A stretch of DNA of 64,000 nucleotides from Brevibacterium sp. (GTDB lineage: Bacteria; Actinomycetota; Actinomycetes; Actinomycetales; Brevibacteriaceae). Shown here piece by piece: positions 1-9,386 of the stretch (position 1 is the first letter of the stretch; each line of letters opens with the position of its first letter). The stretch spans positions 17,212 to 81,211 of the forward strand of contig NZ_JAPSIB010000016.1 in assembly GCF_031179145.1 (NCBI RefSeq). The letters run 5' to 3'. Both the position numbers and the translations under genes were made by a program. The notes beneath the pieces are model-generated. The model made no database searches and was not told the DNA's origin. It saw only the letters and a list, made by a program, of their open reading frames with translations.

Positions 1-147
1 CTGGCCGGTCGCGAAGACGTCGAGTCCGACCTCTTCGGCCTTCTTCGCGATCTCCACCGTGTTCTTGATCCGCTGGTGCTCCGAGACGGTCGTGCCGTTC
101 GTCGGATCGGTGGTGACGTCTCCGATGGTGAATATTCCGAATTCCAT
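1..147 (-). CDS. LLM-class flavin-dependent oxidoreductase, N-terminal fragment
   Basis: Only the first 49 codons are inside the window; the gene runs off the left edge. The start MEFGIFTIGDV followed by a polar loop and a helix with KKAEEVGLDVF is the typical opening of luciferase-like, F420- or FMN-dependent monooxygenases (TIM barrel, strand 1 and helix 1). A good ribosome binding site (AGAGGGG) sits 6-7 bases before the ATG. Substrate and cofactor cannot be told from this fragment. A palindrome about 190 bp upstream could be its operator. Family assignment is fairly safe, function is not. Confidence 0.75.
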   Translation of the reverse strand, partial: MEFGIFTIGDVTTDPTNGTTVSEHQRIKNTVEIAKKAEEVGLDVFATGQ

Positions 148-215
148 GTCTTCCCCTCTGCTCGCCGACCTGGCTGACTGCTCGAGCTGTTTCACTCTCA
201 AGCTGTTGGGCGCTT

Positions 216-289
216 GATTCGTCGAGTGCCCGTAGTGTTGAGTGCTCGATCTGTCGAGTGCTCGATTCCTCGAGTGCTCGTGGTGTTGA
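216..289. repeat. Two 26-bp direct repeats, period 48
   Basis: GATTCGTCGAGTGCCCGTAG at 216 and GATTCCTCGAGTGCTCGTGG at 264 both continue with TGTTGA; 23 of 26 bases agree. The intervening bases also contain CGAGTGCTCGA words. Non-coding; function unknown. Confidence 0.6.
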
Positions 290-332
290 ACCCTCGGCGG
301 TCGGCAGGCTGTTCCTGGTGCCGAAGCTGATA

Positions 333-348
333 ACTTCAATTTTGAAGT
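333..348. promoter_or_regulatory. Perfect 16-bp palindrome, candidate MarR-type operator
   Basis: ACTTCAATTTTGAAGT is a 7-bp inverted repeat around TT, set in an AT-rich island inside GC-rich DNA. On the minus strand it reads towards the flavin-dependent oxidoreductase gene, and TATCAG-like sequence follows it. The shape fits MarR-family sites, but no regulator gene is visible here, so the link is an inference. Confidence 0.4.
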
Positions 349-570
349 ACTTAGTTGAAAGTTTAACAGAGAGGGTGGCGGATGTATTCCCGCGAGCCCG
401 TAGGGGCGAACAGATACTCTCCGCTCTCCCCCGCGATCCTCTCTGCGCCGGGATCCTCATCGACGGATCCCGACTCCGACATCGGACTCTCGTCGGCGAC
501 CCGGGTTCGGACCCGGCCAGCACCTCGGGGTCCGGACCCCGGTTCGGACCGGCGGGCACCTCCGGAAAGT

Positions 571-654
571 AGTTGAAACCGCGCAGGACCCCGACTGCGG
601 CTCGATTCCTGACTGGTTTTCGATCCCGAGTCGGGGTCTCGCGCGATTTCAACT
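571..654. repeat. Long imperfect inverted repeat (26-bp arms)
   Basis: AGTTGAAACCGCGCAGGACC continues with CCGACT on the left (571-596); the right arm (629-654) is its reverse complement with three mismatches. The 32-base loop is enclosed by further CG-rich bases. It lies just after the stop of the minus-strand gene 694-1650, so it could be that gene's terminator; it also looks like a tiny element with terminal inverted repeats. The same AGTTGAAA word occurs again at 353. Confidence 0.65.
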
Positions 655-693
655 AACAGCTATCCGTGGCTTGAGGACCCATCGGGTATCTTC

Positions 694-1650
694 TCAGGAT
701 TTTAAGCGTTGCTGCCGGTTGAGACAGGCTGCCAACAGCTGAGCGAATGTTGCCATATTAGTCCCTTTGGATACGCGCAGCACGGTCCAACCCTCTGCTT
801 CGAGCAGCTGCCGACGCTCGATATCGTCGGCGAACTGTCTCGCCGAGGTGCGATGGTGGTCTCCCTCGTACTCAATGGCCAACTTGAGCTCCGGGTAGCC
901 GAGATCCGGGTGGAGGACGATATTGCGGACCGAGCACTGCACTGGCGGATGAACGTCCGGCTCGGGAAGGCCACATGACATGATCCACAGCCTGAGCCAC
1001 GTCTCCCGCGGCGAATCAACCTTCGGGCGGATCAGATCGAGCGCCCGCTCGAGTTTGGTTCGAAACTTCAACGGCCGCCGCTTCTCGCATTCGTCACGCA
1101 TCAGTTTGAGCGTCGTGTACGGGCCACTGCGTTGACGACTGATCGCCGCATCGCCGATCTGCACCAGCTCCTCTGCGCTCAGTATCGGGGCCAAGTCAAT
1201 CATCAGCTGGGGCACCGTTACGAGCGGGAGATCGAATGCCTCCAAGTGCTCGTAGGCCAAGCCGGCACTGTAATGGAGCAGCAAACCCCGTCGTTCGATC
1301 TTCTTGCGGTACGACCGGGTGGAGACATGTGCTCGCCTGTCTTTGATGCGAGACGGAATCGGCAGCCCGTAGATCCTTGCCGCAGACAGGTGACTGCCGA
1401 CCAGGTCGGGATACAGCAAGCTGATCCCTCTGAGTTTCACCCACTCTTCCAGCCACTCTCGCTCTGCCCAGGCAGGGGTGGGCACGGCAGTGTCGGGACG
1501 CGTGTCGATCCACACACCCCGCAGGATCTGCCTGTATCGCGGATCCGTCATCAGGGCGTAGCGTGTGATCCCTCTGCGAGCGAGGTCCCGCCGAGTGAAG
1601 GGAACAGGCGCGGGCTGAAAGATCACCGAAGCACTCAGAGAGTTCCACAT
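694..1650 (-). CDS. DUF559/Vsr-like domain protein, AbiEi-like
   Basis: 318 residues. The N-terminal part (about 15-60) looks like the winged-helix region shared by many actinobacterial AbiEi-type proteins (FTRRDLARRGITRYAL, then a GVWI turn). The C-terminal 100 residues carry a PD-(D/E)XK-like core: YPELKLAIEYEGDHH, then D-IERRQLLEAEGWTVLRV, as in DUF559 and Vsr mismatch endonucleases. A ribosome binding site (AAGGTG) precedes the ATG. Such proteins are common single genes in actinobacteria and mostly uncharacterised; a toxin-antitoxin role is often annotated but no partner toxin is next to it. Nuclease activity is inferred from the motif. Confidence 0.7.
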   Translation of the reverse strand: MWNSLSASVIFQPAPVPFTRRDLARRGITRYALMTDPRYRQILRGVWIDTRPDTAVPTPAWAEREWLEEWVKLRGISLLYPDLVGSHLSAARIYGLPIPSRIKDRRAHVSTRSYRKKIERRGLLLHYSAGLAYEHLEAFDLPLVTVPQLMIDLAPILSAEELVQIGDAAISRQRSGPYTTLKLMRDECEKRRPLKFRTKLERALDLIRPKVDSPRETWLRLWIMSCGLPEPDVHPPVQCSVRNIVLHPDLGYPELKLAIEYEGDHHRTSARQFADDIERRQLLEAEGWTVLRVSKGTNMATFAQLLAACLNRQQRLKS

Positions 1651-1950
1651 GACCGTTCACCTTGGCCGACAACCCATCGGACCTCAAGAGTCGGTCCCTG
1701 ACCTGTGGACGAACCCCAGCTGCGCACAGATCCCCTGCACCCGAGTGTCAGCGAGGTTGTGGATCACCAGCGGCAGAGTGCGACACGGCATTGGCTCAAT
1801 CCCCTTCGAACTCCGGTTCGGCTCATGGACCGCCTTCGACGTCCGGTCTCGAACAGTTCGACCACACGTGACACTTGGCCCGCGACCCGAAGAGGGCTCC
1901 GCTGCACAAGCAAGCACGCGCAAGTCGGCCCTGGGTTGGGAAAGCGAAAC
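1651..1950. other. Gap without a recognisable gene
   Basis: About 300 bases between the DUF559 gene start and the cysE terminator. Open frames here run in several directions but none has a ribosome binding site or a protein-like sequence. It presumably contains the promoter of the DUF559 gene, which I could not pin down. Confidence 0.5.
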
Positions 1951-1992
1951 GGCGGATCGGGCCGAGACTGTGCAAGTCTCGGCCGATCCGCC
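1951..1992 (-). terminator. Rho-independent-like terminator of cysK-cysE
   Basis: GGCGGATCGG(G)CCGAGACT and its reverse complement form an 18-bp stem with one bulged G and a 5-base loop. On the minus strand it is followed by GTTTCGCTTT. It begins 38 bases after the cysE stop. Confidence 0.8.
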
Positions 1993-2030
1993 GTCGCCCC
2001 CGAGCCGCCGAACGGGCAGCCGCAGCTTCG

Positions 2031-2732
2031 TCAGATCCAGATGGCAGGATCGACGAGTTCGAACTCGGGGTACTTCGTGTACGTCGGAGCACCCACTGTC
2101 CGCGTCAGCGGCTCCGGCAACTCGGACTCCGCGCCCACGCGAGCGGCCTTCTTCGGCCTCACCTTGGCGGGAATTCCGACAGCGCTCGAATCGGCGGGAA
2201 CATCCTTGACGACCACAGCGTTCGCTCCGATCGCAGAGTTATCGCCGACCACAACAGGACCGAGGATCTTGGCCCCGGAGCCGACGAGGACGTTGTTGCC
2301 GATCGTCGGGTGGCGCTTGGTCTGCGCCATCGACGTTCCACCCAGCGTCACCTGGTGGTAGAGCATGACATCGTCACCGATCTCGGCGGTCTCTCCGATG
2401 ACCACCCCATTGGCGTGGTCGATGAAGAAGCGCTTGCCGATCTGGGCTCCCGGGTGGATCTCCACTCCGGTCAGAGTGCGAACCGCTTGGGACAGCAGTC
2501 GCGCGGGAACCTTCGTCGAGTCGTTCTGCCACAGCTTGTGCAGGCCGCGGTGCGCCCAGATCGCATGGAGGCCGGGGTAGGAGACGATCGAGACCAGGCC
2601 GTTCGTCGCGGCTGGGTCCCGCCTGCGCACAGTGTCGAGATCCTCTCGCAGTGTCGCGCGAACGCTCGGTCGGGTCAGGCCATAGGCGGCCGCTCCAGCT
2701 GCAGCCGCCGCCATGGTCCAGATCGTCTTCAT
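2031..2732 (-). CDS. cysE: Serine O-acetyltransferase
   Basis: Makes O-acetylserine from serine and acetyl-CoA, the first step of cysteine synthesis; cytoplasmic. 233 residues. The C-terminal half is a left-handed beta helix of hexapeptide repeats: [33 protein letters not shown], the IDH-NG-VIGET motif of SATs, and the VTLGGT loop. The acceptor part [30 protein letters not shown] closes the helix. It is the short, EpsC-like form. The gene lies 17 bases downstream of cysK on the same strand, so both enzymes of the pathway are co-transcribed. The N-terminus [18 protein letters not shown] is unusual and the true start may be a few codons inside. A C-terminal extension of about 35 residues follows the domain. 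Confidence 0.93.
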   Translation of the reverse strand: MKTIWTMAAAAAGAAAYGLTRPSVRATLREDLDTVRRRDPAATNGLVSIVSYPGLHAIWAHRGLHKLWQNDSTKVPARLLSQAVRTLTGVEIHPGAQIGKRFFIDHANGVVIGETAEIGDDVMLYHQVTLGGTSMAQTKRHPTIGNNVLVGSGAKILGPVVVGDNSAIGANAVVVKDVPADSSAVGIPAKVRPKKAARVGAESELPEPLTRTVGAPTYTKYPEFELVDPAIWI

Positions 2733-2749
2733 CGTCGTAGTCAGCCCGC

Positions 2750-3676
2750 TCAGTCCATGTATTCCGCGAACAGCGGGGTGGAGAGGTAGCGCTCACCGAA
2801 GTCGGGCAGGATGACGACGATGCGCTTCCCTGCGTTCTCCTCGCGAGCGGCGACCTTCTCAGCGGCCACGACAGCAGCACCGGAGGAGATTCCGACGAGC
2901 AGACCTTCCTCTCGAGCGAGGTCACGGGCGCGGGAGAAGGCGTCGTCGTTGTCGACTGCGACGACCTCGTCGTAGATGTCGGTGTCGAGCACGCCGGGCA
3001 CGAAGTTGGCGCCGATGCCCTGGATGGTGTGCGGCCCGGGGTCTCCGCCGGAGAGGATCGGCGAGGTCGACGGCTCGACGGCGACGATTCGAATGTCCGG
3101 CTTGGCTTCGCGCAGGGCCCCGCCCGCACCGGTGATGGTTCCACCCGTTCCGATTCCTGAAACGAAGATGTCGACCTCACCGTCGGTGTCGGCGAGGATC
3201 TCCGGTCCGGTGGTGGAGCGATGGATGGCGGCATTCGCCTGGTTCTCGAACTGGCGGACGAGCACGGCTCCCTCAGCGGCAACCTCTTCGGCCTTCGCGA
3301 CAGCTCCCTTCATACCCAGGGACTTGTCGGTGAGGATGAGCTCGGCACCGAAGGCGCGCAACAGCGCGCGCCGCTCCTTCGACATGGACTCGGGCATCGT
3401 CAGCACGACCTTGTATCCACGCGACGTGCCGACCATGGCCAGAGCGATTCCGGTGTTGCCCGATGTCGCCTCGACGATGGTGCCGCCCTCTTGGAGCTGT
3501 CCCGACTGTTCGGCGGCGTCGATCATCGCGACACCGATCCTGTCCTTGACCGAGTTGGCCGGGTTGTACGACTCGAGCTTCGCGACGATCTCGGCGCCTG
3601 AGCGCTCGCTGGCCTTGTTGAGACGAATCAGCGGCGTGCGGCCGACCAGTTCGGAGACGTTGTTGTAGATGGTCAA
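2750..3676 (-). CDS. cysK: Cysteine synthase (O-acetylserine sulfhydrylase)
   Basis: PLP enzyme that makes cysteine from O-acetylserine and sulfide. The sequence has [16 protein letters not shown], the PLP-lysine motif [14 protein letters not shown], the substrate loop [13 protein letters not shown], and the phosphate-binding loop [13 protein letters not shown]. 308 residues, usual length. I chose the TTG start at 3676 because AAAGGA lies 6 bases before it and the family normally begins MTIYNN; an ATG nine codons upstream has no such site. First gene of a two-gene operon with cysE. A dyad at 3831-3850 may control it. Confidence 0.93.
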   Translation of the reverse strand: MTIYNNVSELVGRTPLIRLNKASERSGAEIVAKLESYNPANSVKDRIGVAMIDAAEQSGQLQEGGTIVEATSGNTGIALAMVGTSRGYKVVLTMPESMSKERRALLRAFGAELILTDKSLGMKGAVAKAEEVAAEGAVLVRQFENQANAAIHRSTTGPEILADTDGEVDIFVSGIGTGGTITGAGGALREAKPDIRIVAVEPSTSPILSGGDPGPHTIQGIGANFVPGVLDTDIYDEVVAVDNDDAFSRARDLAREEGLLVGISSGAAVVAAEKVAAREENAGKRIVVILPDFGERYLSTPLFAEYMD

Positions 3677-4099
3677 GTCGTGTCCTTTCAAACATGCGAG
3701 CATTCGAGGAGCCCGGGAGCAGTGGTCAGTTCGCCACTGAACAATCAGCCAATGGATTCAGCTGCTGATGCCATCTCCGGGCGAGGCGGTTCCCGCTCAT
3801 CATAACCACGAGCGGTTCGAACGTGTTCCCGAAATGTTGCTCAACAATTCGCGTTCACTGTCAGCGAAACTTTCGTCATACGGTGAAACCGCCCAGATAC
3901 CACGCGGAGGCGCCATCGGTGATCAGCGACAGTCGAACAGGAACAGCTGAGCAATTCTGCGACGACTGACCGTTCTCGGTCTCAGCCCTGCCGCGCCTGC
4001 CTGCCCCGCGGACGCCACCCGCCCCCTCTCGACCTCAGCCCTGCGACACCGAGCCGGCCCTCCTCCCACCGCCAGGCACCCCGGGCAGAGCCGAAACGA
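3677..4099. other. Divergent regulatory region of cysK and def
   Basis: About 420 bases without a supported gene. It holds an inverted GTTC-N6-GAAC word near 3729-3742, a dyad ATGTTGCTCAACAATT near 3834-3849, and the short promoter of def at its right end. A frame at 3768-3950 is not convincing as protein. Confidence 0.55.
3831..3850. promoter_or_regulatory. Dyad motif shared with the 51.9-kb promoter
   Basis: GAAATGTTGCTCAACAATTC contains TGTTG-CT-CAACA. An 18-of-20 match lies at 51909-51928 in front of the first transporter operon. It sits about 155 bases upstream of the cysK start. A GntR-type or other regulator site is an inference. Confidence 0.45.
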
Positions 4100-4105
4100 T
4101 ACGAT
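4100..4105 (+). promoter_or_regulatory. -10 element of leaderless def
   Basis: TACGAT is followed by 7 bases and then the ATG at 4113. This spacing is what leaderless actinobacterial transcripts show, and no Shine-Dalgarno is present. Confidence 0.5.
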
Positions 4106-4112
4106 GATCCTC

Positions 4113-4685
4113 ATGGCTATTCACCCCATCGTCATCTACGGCGAACCAGTTCTGCATCGACGAGCCGAGAAGGTCACCGAATTCGATGACGACCTGAGAA
4201 CCCTCGTCGCCGACATGTATGAGACCCTCAAAGCCAGCAACGGGGTGGGACTGGCCGCTCCGCAGATCGGCGTCGGCAAGCAGATCTTCGTCTATGACGC
4301 CGACGATGACCACGGAGTGCGCAGGAGCGGAGTCTTCATCAACCCCGTTCTCGTCGCGTCGAAGATTCCGGAGACCCGTCCCGATCCCGAGGACGAGTCC
4401 GAAGGGTGCCTGTCCGTTCCCAGCCTCGACTTTCCGCTCAAGCGTGCCGAGAGAGTCACGATCAACGGCGTCGACGAACAAGGCGAAAAGGTGTCACTGT
4501 CCGCCGAAGGATGGTTCGCCCGGATCATGCAGCACGAGTACGACCACCTGCAGGGCACCCTGTACGTCGATCGCCTCGACAAGCGGTGGTCGAGGAAATG
4601 GAAGAAGGCTCAGATCGCCAACGGCTACAACGAGCCCGGGAACTCCTGGATGCCCGGGGTCGACCCCGACCCCTTCGGACACTGA
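4113..4685 (+). CDS. def: Peptide deformylase
   Basis: Removes the formyl group from the N-terminal methionine of new proteins; metal hydrolase. All three motifs are present: GVGLAAPQIG, EGCLSVP and the zinc-binding QHEYDHLQG (HExxH type). About 190 residues, the usual size for actinobacterial type I/III forms. An ATG three codons upstream exists, but I prefer 4113 because a TACGAT box lies 7 bases ahead (leaderless) and homologues start near MAI-PI-I-GEPVLH. It stands alone between the divergent cysK operon and a convergent membrane protein gene. Confidence 0.95.
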   Translation: MAIHPIVIYGEPVLHRRAEKVTEFDDDLRTLVADMYETLKASNGVGLAAPQIGVGKQIFVYDADDDHGVRRSGVFINPVLVASKIPETRPDPEDESEGCLSVPSLDFPLKRAERVTINGVDEQGEKVSLSAEGWFARIMQHEYDHLQGTLYVDRLDKRWSRKWKKAQIANGYNEPGNSWMPGVDPDPFGH

Positions 4686-4708
4686 GAATCCTCACCCAAC
4701 GTCCGTGT

Positions 4709-4773
4709 CTCGCCGAGGTGAGGGATCGATCGCGCTCAGCCGACGTCGGTCCCTCGCCGAGGTGAGGGATCGA
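4709..4773. repeat. 21-bp direct repeat, period 44
   Basis: CTCGCCGAGGTGAGGGATCG followed by A occurs at 4709-4729 and 4753-4773, identical. Each copy contains the over-represented word CGCCGAGGTGA. The second copy encodes the last residues of the minus-strand gene that ends at 4736. Confidence 0.8.
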
Positions 4774-5800
4774 GAGCGTGGAGCGATTCCTGGGCAGCGG
4801 CGAGCCGGCTGTCGAAGTCGTCGAAGGTGTCAGCGGTCTGATCGAGTTCGGCGACCAGCCCGGAGATGATCTCCGACTGCGATTCGGCATCGATCCGCAG
4901 CTCTCGGAACTGCCAGTCCGCGGAATCGTCCGCGGCGGTCCTCGACAGGACGTCGAGCACGCGGTCGCCCAGCTCCCGCGACTTCTCCGAGTTGTGAAGC
5001 AGCATCAGCTGCCTGTCGAGCGCGATGAGCCGTTCGTAGTACTCATGCATCGAGACGACTCGGTTCGCCATCGAGGTGAAGGCGATGGCGAGTTTCGACA
5101 GGTAGGCCTCGACGGTGGCCGATGTCCGTTCGTCCCTGATGCTCTCGATCTCTTCGCGGAGCCTGACCAGTTCGCCCAAACGCACACCGATCGATGAGAC
5201 GGCATGATCGAGGTCGACTCGCGAGACATGGTCGGTGAGGATGGGATGCGTCCAAGCGCGAGTGCGCACGATCTTCCTCGCGATCGTCACCGCGAGATGG
5301 AAGAGCCTCTGCTCGTCGGTGTCGCGACCATCCTTGCGTCCCGGCACGAAACCCAGGGCTGCCGGAGTGATCCACTGCGCCTCGGCGGCCTTCCGACGAT
5401 TCTTGCGGCTGAGCCGCTTGGGATCCTTGAAGTACTTGGGACCGAGGACCGCAGCGACGACTCCCGTGCCCACGGCGCTCACCCCTCCGGCCGCACCGAG
5501 GGCCAGGGCCGCATCACCGAAGCCCGACAGCCACGCGATACCGGCGGGACCCCCGAAGCCGGCGGTGACCGCGGCGCCCGTCCCGGTGCCGCCCTTGAAC
5601 AGGACGCTCGAACGGAAGAGGTTCCTGCGCATTCCGCCGGTGAGCATGATGGCGCTCGGCGCACCGGCTGCGCACCGGTAGCCGCGAGAGTTCCAGGCCT
5701 GCAGGATCTCCTCGTTGACGCTTTCGGGCACGAGGACACGGTAGACGGGGACCATCGAGCCGCACTCGCTCTTCCACAATGACTTCCATGAACGTGACAT
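4736..5800 (-). CDS. Unknown membrane-associated protein
   Basis: 354 residues, not recognised. Residues about 60-115 form a glycine/alanine-rich hydrophobic stretch (GTGTGAAVTAGFGGPAGIAW, then ALALGAAGGVSAVGTGVVAAVLG) that could be one or two membrane helices. After it comes a basic patch (KDPKRLSRKNRRKAAEAQ) and then about 200 helical residues rich in Glu, Arg and Leu with coiled-coil character, including VSMHEYYERLIALDRQLMLLH. The start at 5800 has GGGAGG eight bases ahead; a GTG six codons upstream overlaps that site. The C-terminal tail is encoded by a 21-bp repeat and may vary. No neighbour explains its role. Confidence 0.6.
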   Translation of the reverse strand: MSRSWKSLWKSECGSMVPVYRVLVPESVNEEILQAWNSRGYRCAAGAPSAIMLTGGMRRNLFRSSVLFKGGTGTGAAVTAGFGGPAGIAWLSGFGDAALALGAAGGVSAVGTGVVAAVLGPKYFKDPKRLSRKNRRKAAEAQWITPAALGFVPGRKDGRDTDEQRLFHLAVTIARKIVRTRAWTHPILTDHVSRVDLDHAVSSIGVRLGELVRLREEIESIRDERTSATVEAYLSKLAIAFTSMANRVVSMHEYYERLIALDRQLMLLHNSEKSRELGDRVLDVLSRTAADDSADWQFRELRIDAESQSEIISGLVAELDQTADTFDDFDSRLAAAQESLHALDPSPRRGTDVG

Positions 5801-5865
5801 CACATCCACCTCCCGCACCGCCCGAGCTTGCTCAGCGCACTGACCGATTTCCCGTGGAATGCGAA

Positions 5866-5919
5866 CAGCCGCACCCCCAGACCGACGTCTTTGACGTCCG
5901 AGTCTAGTGGGTGCGGCTG
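5866..5919 (-). terminator. Large hairpin after gatB
   Basis: CAGCCGCACCC and GGGTGCGGCTG pair over 11 bp; inside, GACGTC-TT-like sequence adds a second inverted repeat. It starts 60 bases past the gatB stop and lies before the next minus-strand gene, so it probably ends the gatCAB transcript. Confidence 0.65.
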
Positions 5920-5978
5920 GATCAATCCTGAGACTCCCCCACCGAGCGGAAGCTCCCCCGCCCAGGCGGGTGAAGGGC

Positions 5979-7460
5979 TCAGCCGTTGATCTGCGCGAGG
6001 ATCATCTCCCTGGCCTTGCCGGCGTCGGCCTGACCCCGGGTGGCCTTCATGATCGGGCCCATCAGCGCACCGACGGCCTGCATCTTCCCGCCCTTGATCT
6101 TCTCGACGACATCGGGGTTGGAGGCGATCGCCTCGGCGACGGCGGCTTCCAGGGCACCGGTGTCCTCGACGATCTCGAGTCCACGGGCGGCCATCACCTC
6201 GGCGGGCTCACCTTCTCCGGCGACGACTCCGGCCAGGACGTCCTTGGCCAGCTTGTCGTTGAGCTTGCCATCGGCGATCAGCTGCGCGAGGGCGGCGACC
6301 TGGGCCGGGGTGACCAGCTCGGTCGGGTGCCGGTCCTGCTGCTTGGCCAGACGGGCGACCTCCCCGGTCCACCACTTGCGCGCGGCGGACGGTTTGGCGC
6401 CGGCGCTCACGGTGTCCTCGATGGCTTCGAGCAGACCGGCATTGACGACGTCACGCATCTCCAGGTCCGAGAACCCCCACACGCCTGCGAGGCGGCGGCG
6501 CTTCTGCGCCGGCAGCTCCGGCAGGGTCGCCCGCAGCTCTTCGATCCAGGTGCGGCTGGGCACGATCGGCACCAGGTCCGGCTCCGGGAAGTACCGGTAG
6601 TCGTCGGCGTCGGACTTCACCCGCCCCGAGGTGGTCTCCCCGGTGTCCTCGTGGAAGTGGCGGGTCTCCTGCACGACCTTCTCACCGGCCTCGAGGACGG
6701 TGGCCTGCCGCGCGATCTCATAGCGGACGGCGCGTTCGATCGAACGGAACGAGTTGACGTTCTTCGTCTCCGTACGAGTGCCCAGGGGTGCATCCGGGCT
6801 CTCGCGCAGGGACACGTTGACGTCGGCGCGCACGTTGCCCTGCTCCATCCGGGCCTCGGAGACTCCGAGGGCGCGGAAGATGTCGCGCAGGGTGCGGACG
6901 TAGGCGGCGGCCACCTCGGCGGCCCTTTCCCCTGTGCCTTCGATCGGGTGGGTGACGATCTCGACGAGGGGGACGCCGGCCCGGTTGTAGTCGACGAGGG
7001 AGTGATCGGCCCCGTGGATGCGGCCGGTCGCGCCGCCGACGTGGGTGTTCTTGCCGGCGTCCTCCTCCATGTGGGCGCGCTCGATGGGGATCGTGACCAT
7101 CGTCCCGTCCTCGAGCTCGACCTCGGCCTCACCGTTGGCGGCGATCGGCTCGTCGGACTGGCTGGTCTGGAAGTCCTTGGGAACGTCGGGGTAGAAGTAG
7201 TTCTTGCGCGCGAAGCGGCAGGACTCGGCGATGTCGCAGCCGAGCGCCAGGCCGATCTTGATCGCGTACTCGACGGCCTTCTCGTTGACGACCGGCAGCG
7301 ACCCCGGCAGTCCCAAAGAGGTGGGGGTGATGTTGGAGTTCGGTCCGCCGCCGAAGGAGTTGGGGGCGGCGTCGAACATCTTCGTCACCGTGCCCAGCTC
7401 GACGTGGACCTCGATGCCGATGACCGGATCGTACTTCTTGATCGCGTCTTCGTATTTCAC
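5979..7460 (-). CDS. gatB: Asp-tRNA(Asn)/Glu-tRNA(Gln) amidotransferase subunit B
   Basis: Binds mischarged Glu-tRNA(Gln) or Asp-tRNA(Asn), phosphorylates the side chain and passes it to ammonia from GatA. 493 residues. The N-terminal cradle shows [24 protein letters not shown], the Y-DLPKDFQ-like [12 protein letters not shown], and [14 protein letters not shown]. The C-terminal tail domain (about 350-493) is the helical YqeY-like tRNA-binding part with the [23 protein letters not shown] signature. The GTG start overlaps the gatA stop by 4 bases (GTGA), so the two are translationally coupled. Confidence 0.97.
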   Translation of the reverse strand: MKYEDAIKKYDPVIGIEVHVELGTVTKMFDAAPNSFGGGPNSNITPTSLGLPGSLPVVNEKAVEYAIKIGLALGCDIAESCRFARKNYFYPDVPKDFQTSQSDEPIAANGEAEVELEDGTMVTIPIERAHMEEDAGKNTHVGGATGRIHGADHSLVDYNRAGVPLVEIVTHPIEGTGERAAEVAAAYVRTLRDIFRALGVSEARMEQGNVRADVNVSLRESPDAPLGTRTETKNVNSFRSIERAVRYEIARQATVLEAGEKVVQETRHFHEDTGETTSGRVKSDADDYRYFPEPDLVPIVPSRTWIEELRATLPELPAQKRRRLAGVWGFSDLEMRDVVNAGLLEAIEDTVSAGAKPSAARKWWTGEVARLAKQQDRHPTELVTPAQVAALAQLIADGKLNDKLAKDVLAGVVAGEGEPAEVMAARGLEIVEDTGALEAAVAEAIASNPDVVEKIKGGKMQAVGALMGPIMKATRGQADAGKAREMILAQING

Positions 7461-8962
7461 TTGGCGGTCAGTCCTTCCGCGAGAGTATCGAGCACACGTC
7501 CGCCGGCCGCAGTGAGTGCGGCCTCGAGAGGTCCGGCCACCTCGTAGAGGGCGATGTCCTGCCGAGCCGGGGCGAGGATCTGAAGACCCACGGGCATTCC
7601 GTCGGCCAAACCGGAGGGCAGCGACAGTCCCGGGATTCCGGCGAGGTTCGCCGGCAGGGTCGTGACATCGCCGAGGTAGAGGGCCATCGGGTCGGAGTCG
7701 GACTCAGCGCCGAACTTCAGGGCCGTGGTCGGTGCCGTCGGCGAGACCAGCACGTCGACCTCCTCGAAGGCACGCGCGAAGTCCCGCTGGACGAGAGTCC
7801 TCACCTTCTGCGCCGAACCGTAATAGGCGTCGTAGTATCCGGCGGAGAGCGCGTAGGTGCCGAGGATGATGCGGCGCTTGACCTCGGAGCCGAAGCCGGC
7901 CGCACGGGTGGCTGCCATGACGGTCTCCGCCGTGACCGGTCCCTCGTCGGGCTCGATACGCAGGCCGTAGCGCATGCCGTCGTAACGGGCGAGGTTCGAT
8001 GACACCTCGGAGGGCATGATGAGGTAGTAGGCGTCGAGGGCGTAGGAGATCGACGGGCAGTCGACCTCGATGATCTCCGCCCCTGCTGCGGCGGCGACGT
8101 CGAGGGCGGAGGTGAACGAATCGATCACTCCGTCCTGGTATCCCTCACCGCGCAGCTGCTTGATGACGCCGAGCTTCTTGCCCTTCAGGTCACCGCGGCG
8201 AGCCGCCTCGACGAACCCGGGCACCTCGTCGGGCAACGAGGTCGAATCGAGCGGGTCGTGGCCGGCCAGGAGCTCGTGGAGGGCGGCGGCGTCGGCGACG
8301 TCGCGGCCCATCGGGCCGACCTGGTCGAGGCTCGAGGCCATGGCGATGATGCCGAACCGGGAGATCGACCCATAGGTCGGCTTGACTCCGACCGTGCCGG
8401 TGAAGGCCGCCGGCTGCCGGACGGAGCCGCCTGTGTCGGTGCCCACGGACAGGGGTGCCTGGAAGCCGGCGAGCGCGGCGGCGGCACCCCCGGAGGATCC
8501 ACCGGGAACCCGATCGAGGTTCCACGGGTTGCGGGTGTTGCCGAAGGCGGAGTGCTCGGTGGTCGAACCCATCGCGAATTCGTCGAGGTTCGTCTTGCCG
8601 AGCACGGGCAGTCCGGCGTCCTTGACCTTGGTGTGAACGGTCGACTCGTAGGGCGGCACCCAGTTCTCGAGCATCTTCGACCCCGCCGTGGTACGCACGC
8701 CCTCGGTGACGACGAGGTCCTTGAGCGCCACGGGGACGCCGGCCAGCGGGTGGAGCTCCTCACCGCTGCTGCGCTTGGCGTCCACCGCCTTCGCCGTCTC
8801 GAGCGCGAGGTCGTCGGTGACGGTGATGAACGAGCCGAAGTCGTCATCGCTTGAGTGGATGCGATCGAGATGAGCCCGGGTCACCTCGACGGACGAGAAC
8901 TCGCCGGATTTCAGTCCTGCGGCGAGTTCGAGAGCACTTCTCCTGATCAGTTCGCTCATCAT
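7457..8962 (-). CDS. gatA: Asp-tRNA(Asn)/Glu-tRNA(Gln) amidotransferase subunit A
   Basis: Amidase-signature glutaminase that releases ammonia for GatB. 501 residues. The Ser-cisSer-Lys triad is visible: Lys81 in VALKDLV, Ser156 in [10 protein letters not shown], and the nucleophile Ser180 in [10 protein letters not shown]. The rest follows the GatA pattern ([36 protein letters not shown]). Two ATG codons stand next to each other at 8962 and 8959; the GGGGAGG inside the end of gatC fits the second slightly better. Middle gene of the gatC-gatA-gatB operon, overlapping both neighbours. Confidence 0.97.
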   Translation of the reverse strand: MMSELIRRSALELAAGLKSGEFSSVEVTRAHLDRIHSSDDDFGSFITVTDDLALETAKAVDAKRSSGEELHPLAGVPVALKDLVVTEGVRTTAGSKMLENWVPPYESTVHTKVKDAGLPVLGKTNLDEFAMGSTTEHSAFGNTRNPWNLDRVPGGSSGGAAAALAGFQAPLSVGTDTGGSVRQPAAFTGTVGVKPTYGSISRFGIIAMASSLDQVGPMGRDVADAAALHELLAGHDPLDSTSLPDEVPGFVEAARRGDLKGKKLGVIKQLRGEGYQDGVIDSFTSALDVAAAAGAEIIEVDCPSISYALDAYYLIMPSEVSSNLARYDGMRYGLRIEPDEGPVTAETVMAATRAAGFGSEVKRRIILGTYALSAGYYDAYYGSAQKVRTLVQRDFARAFEEVDVLVSPTAPTTALKFGAESDSDPMALYLGDVTTLPANLAGIPGLSLPSGLADGMPVGLQILAPARQDIALYEVAGPLEAALTAAGGRVLDTLAEGLTAK

Positions 8963-9264
8963 TCCTCCCCGAGAATCTGCGGAACGACGAACTTGCCGTC
9001 ATGCGCGGCCGGAGCTGCAGCCAAGGCCTGCTCGCTGGTCAGTGTCGGGCCGACGACGTCGGGGCGCAGCACGTTGGACAGCGGGATCGGGTGGCTGGTC
9101 GCGGGCACATCGTCGCTGACCACTTCGTTGACTCTGGCGACGTTGCCCAGAATGGTGGTCAGATCGCCGGCGAGCGCTTTCAGCTCATCCTCGCTCATGG
9201 CGATCCGAGACAGCGAAGCCAGGTGCTGCACTTGCTCGGGGGTGATTTCGGAGGACTCCGTCAT
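8959..9264 (-). CDS. gatC: Asp-tRNA(Asn)/Glu-tRNA(Gln) amidotransferase subunit C
   Basis: Small subunit that clamps GatA to GatB. 101 residues. It starts with the usual helix ([21 protein letters not shown]), then [14 protein letters not shown], then the extended region with [13 protein letters not shown] and a final stretch around [13 protein letters not shown] that lies on GatA. A ribosome binding site (AGGCAGGG) precedes the ATG. First gene of gatCAB; the presence of all three genes indicates that the organism makes Gln-tRNA and/or Asn-tRNA by the indirect route. Confidence 0.95.
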   Translation of the reverse strand: MTESSEITPEQVQHLASLSRIAMSEDELKALAGDLTTILGNVARVNEVVSDDVPATSHPIPLSNVLRPDVVGPTLTSEQALAAAPAAHDGKFVVPQILGEE

Positions 9265-9298
9265 TCCCTGCCTTTCATCGTCGTGATAACTCCCGACA

Positions 9299-9304
9299 AG
9301 TCTA
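9299..9304 (-). promoter_or_regulatory. Candidate -10 of the gatCAB promoter
   Basis: The minus strand reads TAGACT about 35 bases before the gatC ATG. The same hexamer is used ahead of several genes in this window. Confidence 0.4.
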
Positions 9305-9386
9305 GTCTCTTCGCGCCCTGCGCCGAGGCGGGTGGGAATGTGAGCTTCGCCGAGGTGACCGGCACTTCTCCACGGTGACAGCCGTG

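Larger units (their letters stand above)
148..693. other. Non-coding stretch with repeats and palindromes
   Basis: I see no convincing gene in these 546 bases. Two short open frames (258-572 and 382-576) have no ribosome binding site, odd composition and no recognisable protein. The stretch holds a pair of 26-bp direct repeats (216-289), an AT-rich patch with a perfect 16-bp palindrome (333-348), GC-rich sequence with many CCGG and TCCGGA words (470-570), and a long inverted repeat (571-654). Confidence 0.6.

Noticed and set aside
258..576. Two short frames in the left gap
   Set aside because: No ribosome binding site, Ser/Pro/Arg-rich by composition, and partly made of palindromes and repeats.
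694..1650. Defence system or abortive infection operon at the left end
   Set aside because: The DUF559/AbiEi-like gene stands alone, without AbiEii or other defence genes.
5907..7547. Open frame of about 546 codons opposite gatB
   Set aside because: GatB on the other strand has clear family motifs; the antisense product has no domain and no ribosome binding site.
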